64,000 nt of DNA from Macquaria australasica (taxonomy: Eukaryota > Chordata > Actinopteri > Centrarchiformes > Percichthyidae), in assembly GCA_005408345.1 (NCBI GenBank), contig SEMN01000120.1:62001-126000 (forward strand), read 5' to 3'. How positions within the stretch are numbered: position 1 is the stretch's first letter; every line of letters starts with the position of its first letter. The notes under the pieces were generated by a model. That model was not told where the DNA came from. It saw nothing but the letters and a program-made list of their open reading frames with translations, and did not search any database. The position numbers were made by a program, and so were the translations under genes. Shown piece by piece: positions 12,620 to 25,631 of the stretch.

Positions 12620-13135
12620 AATATACAAAACTACTTCTAGTATATGAATCACTACCAAGCAAATCCTGACCTTGTAGGGGTGAGATAATATTCTCCATTC
12701 TTCAGGCAACAAAGCCAAAGAGCTCAATTGATGAATGAGACAGAAATCTACTTCACACTGTGTATTCCAATAAATAGTCAGTGACGTTAAGATTTGGTGA
12801 TTGAAGTGGTCATGGAAGCTATTTGATGTCATATTGGTGTTGATAAAAAACAGACTTTAAATCGTTTGGCAGGATGTACGATGGCATTATCATCAACAGT
12901 TGGTTGTGTAAAATGGCCTCATAATCCTTGGCTGTTATTGGACTGGTGTAATAATCAGATCTAATGACTCCCAGGAGATTATTGCTCATATCATTACAGT
13001 TCGACCATCATTTGAAATGGCCGACAACAGACAAAGTGGGTTTGAAGCCTCGTTTTGGTGTTCTCCAAACGTAAATCTGTCCTCATTTGGGGCAGAAGGA
13101 TAAAAGATGACTAATTAGACTATATTACTTTGCTC
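12620..13135 (-). pseudogene. Tc1/mariner-like transposase relic
   Basis: Read on the minus strand, the segment preserves in order the landmarks of a Tc1-type transposase C-terminal half. A block translating WRTPKRGFKPT (about 13046-13080) corresponds to the 'VWRTP.E.Y.P' motif. Next come a degenerate 'S..SLGPI' strand region (about 12930-13000), then PLQSPNLNV (about 12783-12809) corresponding to the 'PAQSPDLN' motif. Finally LPEEWRILSHPYKV (about 12665-12710) matches the 'LQEEWYKIP.E.V' helix. Several stops and frameshifts interrupt the frame, and the Asp-Asp-Asn that follows the central strand is not preserved. The N-terminal paired-like domain is not visible. This is an old, inactive copy; family assignment is by motif order from memory. 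Confidence 0.75.
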
Positions 13136-13351
13136 TGTTGCTGCAGGGTTCAGGTTTTGTATACCTCACACCCAGCTTGGTTTTTGTCCTGTGTTGACCT
13201 TAAATACATATAGTTCATGAATGGCAGCCTTGCACTTAAAGATGCCTGGTGGAGGTTTCTTGTAAACTAACAAAAGTTAGGTTTGCATTCAGTGTTAACT
13301 CATCAAAACACGTCATGTGCATCCTTGAGCTCAGACAAATGTGCTGAATGC

Positions 13352-13590
13352 ATTTCCATCCATCCATCCATTGTACCGGCTTATCCTTTACAGGGTCTCG
13401 GGGGGCTGGAGCCAATCCCAGACATTGGATGAGAGGTGGGTTAAACCCCGGACAGGTTGCCAGTCAATCACATAGAGACAGACAACCATTCATGCTCACA
13501 TTCACACCTACGGGCAATTTAGAGTCACCAATTAACCTAACCTACATGTCTTTAGAAACCGGAGCACCCAGAGAAAACCCACGCAGGACT
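13352..13590 (-). mobile_element. Teleost retroposon tail with ATCC-type simple end
   Basis: A CATCCATCCATCCATT run at 13355-13371 adjoins GCTTATCC, GGGTCTCGGGGGGCTGGAGCC and, further right, CACATTCACACCTACGGGCAA and AGAAAACCCACGCAGGA. I recognise this order of blocks as a dispersed fish retroposon 3' segment. The simple repeat lies at the left, so the element runs on the minus strand. A 111-codon frame (13348-13683) runs across it on the other strand and is incidental. Confidence 0.65.
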
Positions 13591-13789
13591 GCTGTAACAG
13601 AAGCAGAGAAGAGTCCTAAAGTCACTGAGCTGGTTCAGCAATGTCCTTTACACAGCAATATCCACATATGTAAGCCACCATAAGCTACTGGTCATACCAG
13701 ACCAAGACTGTAGCAGCAAAACCCCTGAATGTACTGAATCTAGCAAGGGGGGTTTTATTGCTCATGAATTCAACTTTAAATCTGGACCT

Positions 13790-14060
13790 GGGGCCAGCAA
13801 CCGATTAGCTTAGCTTAGCTTAGCTTAGTTTAAATACTGGGTGCAGGGGGAAAGAGCTAGCCTGGCTCTGTCTGAAGGTTTAAAAAAAATGCATCTACAG
13901 TCTAGCTGCTTCCTCCTGCTTCCAGTCTTAATGCTAAGCTAACCTAACCGGCTACTGGCTTTACCTTGATATTTAACAGACAGGCATGAGTGGCACTGAT
14001 CTTCTCATTTCTCAGCAACAAAGTAGTTAACTTATTCCACAAAATGTCGACCTTTTGCTT
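13790..14060 (+). mobile_element. R1 MITE, deletion derivative
   Basis: The copy shows four near-tandem AGCTT units (GATTAGCTTAGCTTAGC), then AGCTAGCCTGGCTCTGTC, then the mirrored right-hand blocks TGCTAAGCTAACC, AGACAGGCATGAGTGGCAC and CACAAAATGTCGACC. The central loop and left terminus are deleted, so the two inverted halves lie close together. Confidence 0.75.
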
Positions 14061-15598
14061 TATTAATGTGTCGATGAGGTGTTGAATAAAGTCGTTTTAA
14101 CAATTAAATACCATGTTAAATCTTCATTTTCCTGCCAAATTCCTTTTCCATGTCAAAGTTTTTTCGTAACCAATTTTCCTGTAATTTAGGGATTAACTAT
14201 TTGGCCTGTCAAGTTACTTAAATCTGTCAGTCCTCTTCCTAAAGACACTACTTGACCCCCCAGTTTATTGAGTCCCCTTTAGCTGCCTTTGTAAATATGA
14301 TTTAGTTTGTTTTCTATAGTGCATCCACCGCTCTGTATAAAGGCATACACTGAAACACACACACAAATACACGTGTACGCCAGCTTGCCCTTGAGTTAGC
14401 TATACCCTCTTCCTGTCCAAATGAGTGCGCAAACACCTCCAGTGAAAACAGTTATATTGCACTGGACTCCCAGTCAAGTCTCACGGGTGTTTCATTTTGC
14501 AAACAGGGAAACTTTACTCATGACTCTGCAAATTTTTTCCAGGCAACTACAGCTCCCGGCATCTTGAAATCAATCACCAAAACCATGGCATCAGTCCCAT
14601 GCAGCAGATTGTAGAGATCTCACCCTATAACTTTTCTCCAGAAGTTGTGTGAGGCATGCTCCTCACTTGAGTTTGGGCTTTCCTTTGCGCTATGTGACTA
14701 GCCTCCCTTACCGTCTGCTGCTCTGTGTCTTGCCATTAACTCAGACCCATCCTCATGCTCTGTGGCCTGCAGAGTGTAAGGATGAAAATCAAACTCATCT
14801 TTCTGCCCCGCCAACCTCACTCACTGCCTCAAAACTTGGAACACACTCCTTCCGAGTTCCCCAGCCTGTTAGCATGACAATAGTGTAGTCACATCTCTCA
14901 GCACAAGAAACAAGCAGCCACTAACAAAACCATGGTTTCCTGAGACCTTCAGTTCACTGACTCAGGTTTCAGAAACATCAAGCTCAGCCCCAAAGTCTCA
15001 AAATATCAACCCTAAAGCCCCAAACTCATCACATGCAGGCAATCAGGGGTTTTACTCTGCACATATTGGTCCAAGATGTCAGAATGTCAACGGCTGGGCC
15101 CCTGGCTCTTTGAAAACCTAGACAATGATCCAAAAAATGAGAGTACACCAGTACTGACATTGATCCCTGTGCAGCTACCTTCAATTAGCATTCATATCAC
15201 TAATTTTTGCCATATTGATGTCACTTTTTCCCCAAATATCTTGACATGATGTGGTCTCCGGTGTAAACTAAACCCACCTTTTCAATTTTACAAATCAGGA
15301 AACAGCAATTCTCTCCAGGTATTTCTTGGAAGGAGCATGATAACCTCAGTTTTTTTTCTACCAAATGGAACAAAAATATTGGGTTGTAAGATCTGTATGC
15401 AAATCAAGTCAATATTAATTTTGGCTCATAATTTAGTTTCCACAAAACGACTCCCTTGGCATATCTAAAGTGAACATTTGTCACAGAGTATACATGCTTT
15501 GTTAGTGTAAGTTACAGGATCCATCTGGCAGCGCTGAAAGAATTAGTCACAGACATGAGAATTGGGGTGGAGAGGATGTAGACAACCTGAAGGGCTCA
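14061..15598. other. Unassigned
   Basis: Short frames only (79 codons at 14649-14888). No repeat or gene signature recognised. Confidence 0.45.
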
Positions 15599-16093
15599 TT
15601 AAAGGAATAGTGCAACATTTTGGGAAATGCTCTTATTTGCTATCTTGCCAAAAGTTAAGATCCATAAGAAGATCCATAACATATCACTTAAATCTGTACA
15701 GTAAATATGAAGCCACAGCCAGAAGCCAGTTAGCTTAGCTTAGCAGACAGCTGACTCTGTTCAAACTTAACAAAATCCATACAAAAACCAACGTTTAAAG
15801 ATTCCAGGGGTAATGTGCCAGACTATTTTTTACGGATCATACAAATTAGATATAACATGTTAATTTGTTAACTGTAGAGGTGCTGTTAGGTGGATTTGGT
15901 TACTTTTGGACAGAGCCAGGCTAGCTGTCTCCCCCTGCTTCAAGTCTTTATGCTAAGCTAAGCTAAGCTAACCGGCAGATGACTGCAGTTTCATACTTGC
16001 TGTAGAGACATCAGAGTGGAATCGATCTTCTCATATAACACTTGTAAAAAAAAAACAACATATAAGCATATTTCCTTTAAACTATTCCTTTAA
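15599..16093. mobile_element. R1 palindromic TTAA-type MITE, nearly complete
   Basis: The copy is bounded by exact inverted termini: TTAAAGGAATAGT (15599-15611) and ACTATTCCTTTAA (16081-16093 region). The halves are imperfect inverse complements: GTTAGCTTAGCTTAGC near 15729 faces GCTAAGCTAAGCTAACC near 15952, and AACAAAATCCA near 15768 faces TGGATTTGGTTAC near 15892. Both edges carry TTAA, which suggests a TTAA target site as used by piggyBac- or Kolobok-type transposases. There is no open frame. This is the best reference copy of the family in the window. Confidence 0.87.
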
Positions 16094-18479
16094 CTGACCT
16101 TAGAGACTTATCAAACGTAGTAATGCTTGCTATATTCACAAGCTGACAGCCAAATGACAAAATTTATATTATATAAGCACACACTGAGCTCGACTTCAAA
16201 TAAATCTTTGCATGTGCATTATACATTAGTATGCACAACTTTTTGCCATGTGGTATTTATAACAGTCTTTATACCTGGTGGTGGTGTCTTTTACTCTTGG
16301 ATGGAACCTACACCCTGTGGAAAAGGGAGGTGATTTACCAGATGATTTATGACAGAATTGGAGGAACACTTCAGACTTTGTATTATGTCAGAATGTTGTA
16401 AATGAAATATAATAAAGAAGCAAATGTAAAAATCTGTGGGGGCATGTGTGCTGTATTATAATGAGAGCCATATCCTATGAACCTTTTTGTCCTCAAGTGT
16501 CTCCTTATTCACTTAAATCCCAACAACTCACTGCTTTTCCTCGCAGTTGGGTTTTAAATTTAAAACTAAATGGGGGAAGGAGCCAATGGGCAGATGAGAT
16601 GACAGAACCTGGAGACAACTCCTTGGCATAGACATCAGTTAGAATCTGCCAGATATCAGTAATTAATTACCATGAGCAAGTGGCATGATTTTATCAGCCA
16701 TGAAAAAAAATGGAATTAGGAGGGGTTTATCAGCTTCTATTAATGCATTGTCAGGAGCCTCTAATAGGCTGATGAATATATTATTCATCCTCATTTGGAT
16801 GAATGGTTGTTAGGGGTGCGTTCACTACAGTACCTACTGTGCAGATGAACAGCAAAAAAAAAAAGAAGTGGACAAAATCATTCAGAGCCTGGCTAACAAA
16901 AGCGAATCTACTGTCTTTTGCTAAAGCAAGTACTGTTGGATGGATTCTTTGAAAAAAAAAATGCAAATGAGTAGTCCATAAAAAGCATGAATGTTATTAC
17001 CTTTATAATTATTTCTTACTCAACATTAGAGATGAACTTGACGCTGCTCCTTGTTTTTTCTGAAATCCATTAGGTAATTAACATCAATTTTGAGGCACTG
17101 TTTGGGAAAATGTACTAATTTATATCCAAATGTCTCTCTAATGGTCCTTTTATTTCTTGTGTTTGGTATCCTGAGAGTTTGTAAACAAATATATTCTTAG
17201 AATAAATCACAGAGAGGGAGTATAATAAACCACCAGGAGATTCAGGTGGAATATTTAATATTGACTGATAATTACAACTGTAAAAAAATAAATAAATAAA
17301 TAAAAACAGCAAATTAGAAAATGCAAAATTAGACTTTTGGGATAGTGATACTAAAGCTAAAATTCACTCTCCTACACTAGATTAAATGCATAAAGTTGAG
17401 GCTGTTTTTCACAAAAAGCTACATGTATAGTTCTTGGTTCCTCTAAAATGCAGCCAAATGCTGTTTACCTGTAAAGTGCAGTCGGTGATATAACATATTT
17501 TCGCCTTTATGAGTTTACAAGGACCACCTGAAAGTACCACACTCAACCAAAGTAAAAGCATATGCAGCATGTAGGAAGTGAGGGACACTGGATGTTTTCC
17601 TTTTGTGATATCAGAAATTGAAAATGCTTTAGGGTCGAACTTGATGTGTTTATCGGTTTCAGTTTATTCTTCTGAGTGCAAAAAGCCTTCAACCTCCTAT
17701 CTGTTGTCAAAGAGTGATATGTTTACAGAGCACATATTGCTCCTCTGGACGGCTTATATCTCCAATGAGTGTGTGAAAATAGGAAATACAAATAGGCCTC
17801 TCTGTGTATCTTCAAAGTGAATCCTTTAGCTCAAATCAAGATGGGATGCATATGGTGTGTTTGCATAGTTACTACCTTTGAGGTTTCGCTTGATAATAGT
17901 CATCCATTTTCGTCTATAGCAGACCACTGGAGTGGAGAAGCTCCCTCATACTGACACATCTGCTGCAGTTATCATTCAGGCAGATGCATGAAAAACAGAA
18001 TGATTTAGAGGGAAATGAGAAATTTTCTGACGGATTCATTTTATTGTGTTTGCTGTCGATGGTCAGCGATCTGTGACAAAAACCTGTAAATATATGAACC
18101 ATTCTGGTTTTATGAGTCAGATTTATTCTCTGAAAGCAACTTTCATCAAAATGTCAATGTCGAGAGATCCTGACAGTGCCAAGTACTCAGGCAGATTTAT
18201 CTTTCTGAAAAGTTTTCCAGCGCTTTCTCCTGTAACTGATAATTTCAACCTCAGACGTGTCATTACTTTCGTTTCAAGACTGTATGAGAGTGTGCTTTCA
18301 CAACAAATGGTGTTATCTTTCCAAGTACTGCATACTGGATGTCTAGTAAGTGGACTCACCACCGCCAGTACAATCTCCTCTTTTTCTATATGCACATAGT
18401 GCCTTCACAGCACTTACTGTGACTACAGAACATGATCTCAGCTTCCCTATAGTGAGTATACAGTAAGTGCATTCCGTCT
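16094..18479. other. Unassigned; conserved-non-coding texture at 16640-16800
   Basis: No gene. The block 16640-16800 contains repeated homeodomain-type cores (AATTAATTACC, TTATCAGCC, ATTAATGCATTG, TATTATTCATCC) and may be a developmental enhancer, but this is not provable without alignment. A short (AAAT)n run lies at about 17284-17305. Overlapping frames on both strands at 18046-18399 look like mutual shadows. Confidence 0.4.
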
Positions 18480-18930
18480 TGTGGTGGCATTGGGTCACCT
18501 TGCAGGTGCAGCTGAGGTATTAAGAGATTAGGGGCAGCAGCTCACCCTGTGGAAGGTTCTGGTCTGTGGTGTGCAGCCGCATGCCCGGACCTTAATTGGC
18601 TCTGGTGGCAGTGAGTGCCCTGCCGCTACTGAGCCGAGTGCTGGTCAGGGGTCAGCCCAAAACAGCCCCGTCCTGTCATCCTTCCTGTCAGCTTGAAGGT
18701 CAGCACTGTAGACCAGCATGGCAGGAAGAGCGGGTCTCAGCCACTTACCACGGTGCGTGGACAGGTGTACCACAGCGACCTGTGGATGAGACAGAAGGTT
18801 TTGAGGTGGAGGAGGAAAGAAACAGAGAGGAAGTGGAAAAGTTTGGAGCAGGGTTCATGGTGGCTTGCTGGTTCAAACCTCCCTTCCTCCATCCATGGTG
18901 TTCGAAAGTTTTAGACTTGTGTCTGAGGTG
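18480..18930. other. GC-richer segment of unknown origin
   Basis: This ~450-bp stretch is noticeably richer in G and C than its surroundings. It carries overlapping open frames in two phases (18596-18931 and 18693-18914). Neither translation shows a domain I recognise, and there is no clear splice-site pair. It could be an unrecognised repeat or a decayed exon. Confidence 0.3.
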
Positions 18931-20184
18931 ACTGATGTGTTTTTAGGTTAGTATTGCGGAGTTGTCACTGCCAGCTGTATGGATCAGAGAGTTGAGCGGG
19001 AGAGTTGGCTATGACATGAGCTGCAGCGCGCTGATGGATGTTGACAGGAATGAGAACCAGGAGACTTAACAATTAAAACACCAGGAGAAAGATGTGACTT
19101 TAAATCCATGATAGAGCTTGTGCCTGGGGCTAGGACAGAAGAAGGAGAAGAGGAAAACGAGTGAAACACTGGCAGATTTCAGATGATTCACAGCCCTGTG
19201 TGCAAGAGACCGCTGTGTGATAAGAGAGAAACAGGAAGAGGAAGAACAAGACAGACACGGAGAGAGAGAGAGAGAGAGAGAGAGGGCTTTGGAGAGAAAG
19301 AAGCTTTCCCAAAAGGGCTACTCTTTACAAAATGTTGCTGAATAAAATTGCGCATCTAATAAGGAAAAGTAATTAAATTTTCCTCCCAGACATCTTGTGT
19401 CACAGACAGAACTTATCCGGCTGTTCTCAACGGCAGACAAAGATAGGCAGTGAAGCTAGAGGGGTTTTGCCTGAATAAGATAGGTTTTATTCTGTTAAGA
19501 CGAGGCCTTTTCAAGACGTTTGATTAAAATGTTGTATCAAATGCTGCGCTGGCATTCCCCACATCTTTTATAGCAACTCTGATTTGGAAGCAAGGACAAA
19601 CATAGCTATTACAAATTAACTGTTTTCCCCATGTCATACATTTGCTTTTAACTTTCTTGGCATCGCTGAATACGCAATCGGTCTTTCCATTTCACTTTTG
19701 ATTTGTTCCAAAGATACAAGTATAAGTGCTCGTCAAATTTGCATAGTTAATCCCAAAGAAATAATGTGATTTCTTTCATGCAGGACTCAGTTATAGAAAC
19801 CAGCATGGAACATCACATCAACGATTTTATTAGATCTGTTTGAAACAATTTATCAAGATACTGGAATGAATTACAAACAGTGGTCAGACAGTGGGGAGCA
19901 TTTGGAGAGACAACGCATTTCATATTTATTTGTTTGTGTTTTTATGACAGTAGTGTGTTTTTAATCTAGATCAAAATATGAATGAAGCCAGGAAACATCT
20001 CTAACAAATGCAAAGAGCACAGTGGACAAACACTATAACTTTTGGGATAACTGAAAAACACAAGTAAACACTGCAGCATTCATGGTGAGATATTGTATAT
20101 GGGCTGAAGAGAGCTGATCAGTACCAAAGTAGTAATCTTTAATTAACTTGTAGTAAGGAGGGCTGAACTGGTGTTTGTTTAAGT
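18931..20184. other. Unassigned; contains (AG)12 at 19261-19284
   Basis: A perfect AG dinucleotide run of about 24 bp sits in a purine-rich stretch (19130-19310). No gene or recognised element is present. Confidence 0.5.
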
Positions 20185-20730
20185 ATTATAGTTCAGTGTT
20201 TGGGGAAATGCGCTTATTCGTTTTCTTTCAGAGAGTGAGATATGATTGATACAATTCTCATGTCTGTGCATTAAGTACAGAACTGGAGCCGTTGGGCTAT
20301 TAGCTTAACTAGACTGGCTCTTTCCAAAGTTCAAAAATATTTCTACAACAACAATTTATCCTTCTGTCCAGAACTTCTGCGCAGAGCATCTTGAGCTATA
20401 GCGCTGGCTGCCCGGCAACCTCAGTGTGACGGCACATATAACTCACCATAAAACCACAATTTTTCGTTTTTATATTTCTGATACCAGATACAACGTGATG
20501 ATCAGTGTGCTTTAGAGGCGCCATTGGACGCATTTTTTAACTTTGGAAACAGCCAGGTTAGCTGTTTCCCCCTGCTCCCTGTCTTTATGCTAAGCTGGCT
20601 AAACTGGCTCTAGCTCTGTATTTAACACACAGGTATGAGAGTGGTATCGATCTTTTCTTCTAACTCTGGGTAAGAAAACTATAAAGTTAGTTAGTTCCCA
20701 AAATATTTAACTATTTCTTTGAGAAATTAA
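20185..20730. mobile_element. R1 palindromic MITE, diverged full-span copy
   Basis: Left blocks (GGGGAAATGCGCTTATTCG, then a 'gatacaattctcatgtctgtg' block) and right blocks (GCTAGCTGTTTCCCCCTG-like, TCTTTATGCTAAGCTGGC, CACACAGGTATGAGAGTGG, CTATTTCTTTGAG) are all present in the expected mirrored order. The termini are too diverged to define a target duplication, so this copy is older than 15599-16093. Confidence 0.78.
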
Positions 20731-22299
20731 ACGTAAAATTTACCATAACTTGTATTAGTAGCCAGTGTGGGGAAACCAGACCTGGTGTTGATTGGTTGAA
20801 CTTCCTGATTTTTGCTAAGAAACTAGCCAATAAAAATCCAATCCTTTCTTTACTGAACTTACTGTGTTTTGTGACCTCAGCCGGCAAGTGTTGCAGAGCA
20901 TGCACACAGATGTACACACACTTGTAATTAAACTGAGACCCCACGTTGTTCTGTTCCTGTATCCGACGTAAATGGTCCTAAAAAGTTAGAGAATCTTTAC
21001 AAAACTTCCCCTTAATCCTTTTATCACAAAATCTCAGCCAACAGAGCTTCACTTCACGATGCACATCACTCAACTTGTGGAATAATGACGCAGTTCTCTC
21101 GACTCGCTCTCCCTCTCGCAAAGCTTATTAGAGGCATCACGCATAAGAGAAGTTTCGAAGTTTTGATAACGTTGTCAAGTACATATGTCTATCACATCAC
21201 CCATCAACAGTTTAGGTAATGAATTAAACATTAAGGTGTTGAAACTGCCTGTTTTTCCTCAACAGATAAATTATTACAATTGCAGTTGACACTCTGTGTA
21301 CCTTTAACCCCCGGTACACACAAACAAGTACACAGGCAGATATACATACACACCCGTGTTACTTTAAGGTAGAACTGCTGTCATAAATAGTTCATCAGAA
21401 TTTCATTTTATTTACATGTGCACCGTTTTAGGAGTAGATAAGCTGATATAAACAATCTGTGTTTACTACTTTATCATAAATATGGAAATGTGAGATTTGA
21501 ATCGAAAAAGCTTGGTTTATTTAGGTGTGCAATCCTAAAATATCTTCAGCTGACTCTCAATGGCAAGTGCTACAGCTGAAATGAAAATAAGTTAAGACTC
21601 GTTCAAGATTCAAATAACCTGGATTAAACCTTTGACCGAAAAGTATCCAAATAAAATACAAATATATCCAAATGCTGGGTTCATTCTCTTGTGGATGTCC
21701 ATGTTTAACAGTTAAAAAACTGGACACAATACAAATAATGCAAAATCTTGCCACACTAGTACCTGAATTATGAAAGAACCAGACAAAAATATTTGTTGTG
21801 TTGCTTACAAAACATGAGTTTCCTGGCAGGAGGTCAGACTAAGACCTCAGTAAATGAAGTCTGCTCCCTACACCAGCAAGAATCTTTCTGTTACACTTTT
21901 TCCCCTATAACTAATCAGTTGTGCTTCACTTTTTAAGTACCTCATCTTGCCCTTCACTAACACATTGTGTGGTATTATAGTCATTTGTTCTCGTGAGCAG
22001 TGAAGTTTAATTAATGTTTTGAAACAACTACAAAATTGAGAACTGACCCTCCAACCCTCTAATCCGCTCGCTAAGTGGTTTCACATTTTCCAGACCCCAA
22101 ATCACTTCCTCTAGGAGTTGTGATTACACCTGATCTGCACATAGGCTACATAGCACCCTGCAATGATTTGAAGCAAATAGTCGAAGGCCCTTTAAATCTT
22201 TCTTATCATCTCTTTGACATCACTGTATTTTTAACAATGCTAGCAGCATGGCTCCAAGGATGGCAATCTCGATCTTTCAGTCAGTCTGTCGGTCATGTG
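20731..22299. other. Unassigned
   Basis: No recognised repeat or gene in this AT-rich stretch. Confidence 0.45.
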
Positions 22300-23100
22300 G
22301 TCGGTCCAGACTGAAATATCTCGACAGCTATTGGATAGATTATCATGAAATTTTGCACAGACATTAATTTTCCCCTGAGGATGGATCCTAATGACTTTGG
22401 TGATCCCCTGACTTTTCTTCTAGCGACTCCATGAGATTTACATTTGTGGTTCAGAGTGAAATATCTTGACAACAAATGGATGGATTGCCATTCAATTGGC
22501 TACTGATATTCAAGTTCCCTAAAGGATCAGTTCTAATGACTTTGGTGATCCTCTGACTTTTCCTCTAGCGCCACTAGCCGGCCACTTATTCAGTGAAATA
22601 TCTATACATCTAATTGATGGATTGGCACAAAACTTTGTACAGACATTCATGGATCCTAAGATGTATCCTAATGACATTTGGTCATGAGGTTAACATTTTT
22701 GTTTTTTATTGAAATATAGTAGTAAAGACAGTAAAGACATTCATGGACCCCAGAGGATAAATTGTAATAACTTTGATCCCCTGATCTTTCATCTAGTGCC
22801 ATTATGAGGTCAAAAATTTGTATTTGTCCAATACTTTGGTTTATACATGCAAAACTAATGACATTCCCATCAGCCTCAGCTGTACTTTGTGTTTAGTGCT
22901 AATTAGCAAATGTTAGCATGCTAACACACTAAACCAAGATGGTGAACATGATAAACATTATACCTGCTAAACATCAGCATGTTATCCTTGTCATCATGAG
23001 CATGTTAGCGTGCTGTTGTTAGCATTTAGCTCAAAGAACAGCCTCACAGAGCCGCTAAGCACGGCTGTAGACTCTTAGTCTTGCTGTTGGATCGACAAGC
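22300..23100 (+). repeat. R2 dispersed repeat, long copy with internal ~140-bp units
   Basis: The first half is a set of diverged tandem units starting at GAAATATCTCGACA (22312), GAAATATCTTGACAAC (22458) and GAAATATCTATACATC (22594), about 146 and 136 bp apart. Units carry CTTTGGTGATCC then CTGACTTTTC then CTAGCG. The second half has AATACTTTGGTTTATA, GTGTTTAGTGCTAATTAGC and several ATGTTAGCATGCTAAC blocks, ending near ACGGCTGTAGACTC. Partial copies lie at 34840-34985 and 41010-41303. I recognise it as a common percomorph dispersed repeat; its class is not certain. Confidence 0.8.
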
Positions 23101-25592
23101 CATCACCAAACACTGACGTCCTTAATCATCTTTGAGAAGTTTTATTATTAACTCTTATTTCCATAAATGCTGGAAACACATTCTCACTCCAGGCATAGCT
23201 GACACCCCGGTCTTCTCTCCACCGTTAACGCCTCTTCACAGGAAGACGTGAGAAATGTAATTTGGAATTTCAAGTGCTTGAAAGAGACTGAGATATCACC
23301 TGGCTCAGTACCCCCAACTGAAGTCGAATATATTAGCAAACAGATCAATGTATCACTCTACAGAATATCAAGTCAACGTCTGGAACTCCTCCTTGGGTTT
23401 GTTTTTTTTTTATTTAAAAATGTACAAATATAGCAAGAATATCTAATTATGTCGACTCTATAAACTGTACCACTTACACATGAATTAATTTAAATCACTT
23501 GTGGAATACGTAGTGAGGGAAAGTGTAGCAATTGCAAGTCTATTTTTTGCAACATTACTAGGTGGAACTATCCTCCCTGTGGCACAGATGAATAAAAACA
23601 TTTTAAGGAGAAACCCAGTCTGTACAGGATGGATTGGTTTTACCAATCTTACAGGAATTACCAATGAGCTTTCATCCAAGTTTCTCTTTCTGAATCGCAT
23701 TACTGAAGTTTTTCAGATTCAAAATGGCAGAAAAGTTCAAAATGGTTGAAAAGTTATAAGCTCAATTTGTACCGCTCAATTTATTTTGTTTTGCTTTAAA
23801 AATTCTGAAAACATATTTTTGCATTGAGCTTCTTACTATGAGTGATGGGGCCCTACATGAATACACAATTTCCAAAGTTAGAACACTTTTGCTTTATTTT
23901 ACATGAAAGATTTCTGTATTCGTGGTTTTTGTCAGTGCTCTCTGGTGAGGAAGGCTCAATGTGGTTTTTAACAGTTTTTGGAGCTGTTTGTTTATGTTGT
24001 CAGGCCACTGTCAATCAAATTTGATCAAACCGCACATACACACAAACACACACACAGTCCTGATGCCGATTAAATTTAAACTCTAAGTTATAAAAGTTAT
24101 ACAAGATTTTTTTTTCAGTCTTTAACTTTGATTGATGCTTATTTAGTCATCAATATTTAATGTTATCAAAAAAAGTTTTGAAATCAAGTTTTCAGTGGCT
24201 TTGACAACATATCTTTTAGACCCAACATTTTAAAATGTATGTAAAGTATGGCGACGTGCTGTAAACGCAACACTGGCATATTATCACCATTTAAGTTGAT
24301 ATGGCGAACTTGTTAGGAAACAGTTCAGATTATTTACACATCCAGCAGATCAGGAGCAACATTATGAGCTGAGCCAAAACAATGAGCAGAAAGATGCTAA
24401 CATCTCCGTAGAGCTGAAGGGAACTGCAGAGTCGGGAGATTATTCTTTGTGGGTTCATCACTACGAACGACCCCTTACACATTAGACATAGTCATTTAAT
24501 GCATTTGTTATTATAAAAACATTAATCATAGCCACTTTTAGTAATACCGTATAACATTAAATAATAATTACCAAATAAGCAACAATCAAAGTAAAAGAAA
24601 AACATATATTAGGTATTGTATTTAACAGTTTAACAAACAAAAACACAGCTTCATCACTGACTGTCATCAGCATTCTCATTCAAATTTTGCTAAATGCTGA
24701 TTGGTGCACGGAAGTATGTGACATCACCTTTTTCCACTTCAAACCAGTTAAAATGACGCAAACAAATACACAAATCTCTCATGTGAAATAACAAAAAACA
24801 GTTCTAACTTTGGTAGAAGACAGTGTGTTCACGTATGATCCCATCGCTCATAGTAAGAGGCTAATTGAGAAAATGCATTTTCAGGGATTTTAATTTGTCC
24901 CAAATGCTGGTAGTGTTCAAGTAATCAGGTACTCCATGTTTGGCTGTGTTTTATAAAGAATGAATCTCATTCACTGCCGTCATTTTCAAAACTAATTAAA
25001 GTTTACTGACACCCCCACAAAGCTTACTGATTTGTTTCAGAGTAGGAGAGAATAGACAATTTAAAGGTGTGTTTGTTAAATTAATAGTTTTGGTTAAATC
25101 AGAATAAACTAACATGACATTCTTTCCTCTCACACTTTTGGCACGGTTACACTGCTCTGTGAGTATTGAGGAACTAAGAAGGAGGAGTAAGAGGAACAAG
25201 CTTTAGTCTCTGTGGTGTTGATGTTTCCAGTCTACATCTGTCATCCAGATGAATCTGCTGTTTCTGTGAATCTAACAGCAGTCGAGCACATGCACAGGTG
25301 CCGATTTCACTTTTCAACCTCTAATGTAATTTTCTTAATTAGCTAATTCATGGTTTATGCATAACAAGCCAATCTATTCATATATCTTAATGAGAGATCC
25401 AAGTTTGATTTAGTTATCGACTCTCACTGTGTCATAATATGATATTAATGAATAAAAGCTATTAGTCCTGCATTTTAAATTATTGCTAGACAGAGTGAAA
25501 TGAATGTTTTCGCAAAGAAAATACATTTTCATAACATCATGATCTGGATTTTCACATTTAGCCTTGCAGCAGCTGCTGAGGAAGCGGACAGC

Positions 25593-25594
<2 letters not shown>
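23101..25594. other. Unassigned, AT-rich
   Basis: The 82-codon frame at 23501-23749 has a hydrophobic stretch but no recognised domain and no gene context. Nothing else is seen in the stretch. Confidence 0.45.

Positions 25595-25629
<35 letters not shown>
25595..25629. repeat. (CA)17 microsatellite
   Basis: Thirty-five bases of perfect CA dinucleotide repeat. Confidence 0.97.

Positions 25630-25631
<2 letters not shown>

Noticed and set aside
18046..18399. Overlapping 117- and 90-codon frames on opposite strands
   Set aside because: Mutual shadows with no domain on either strand and no splice context.
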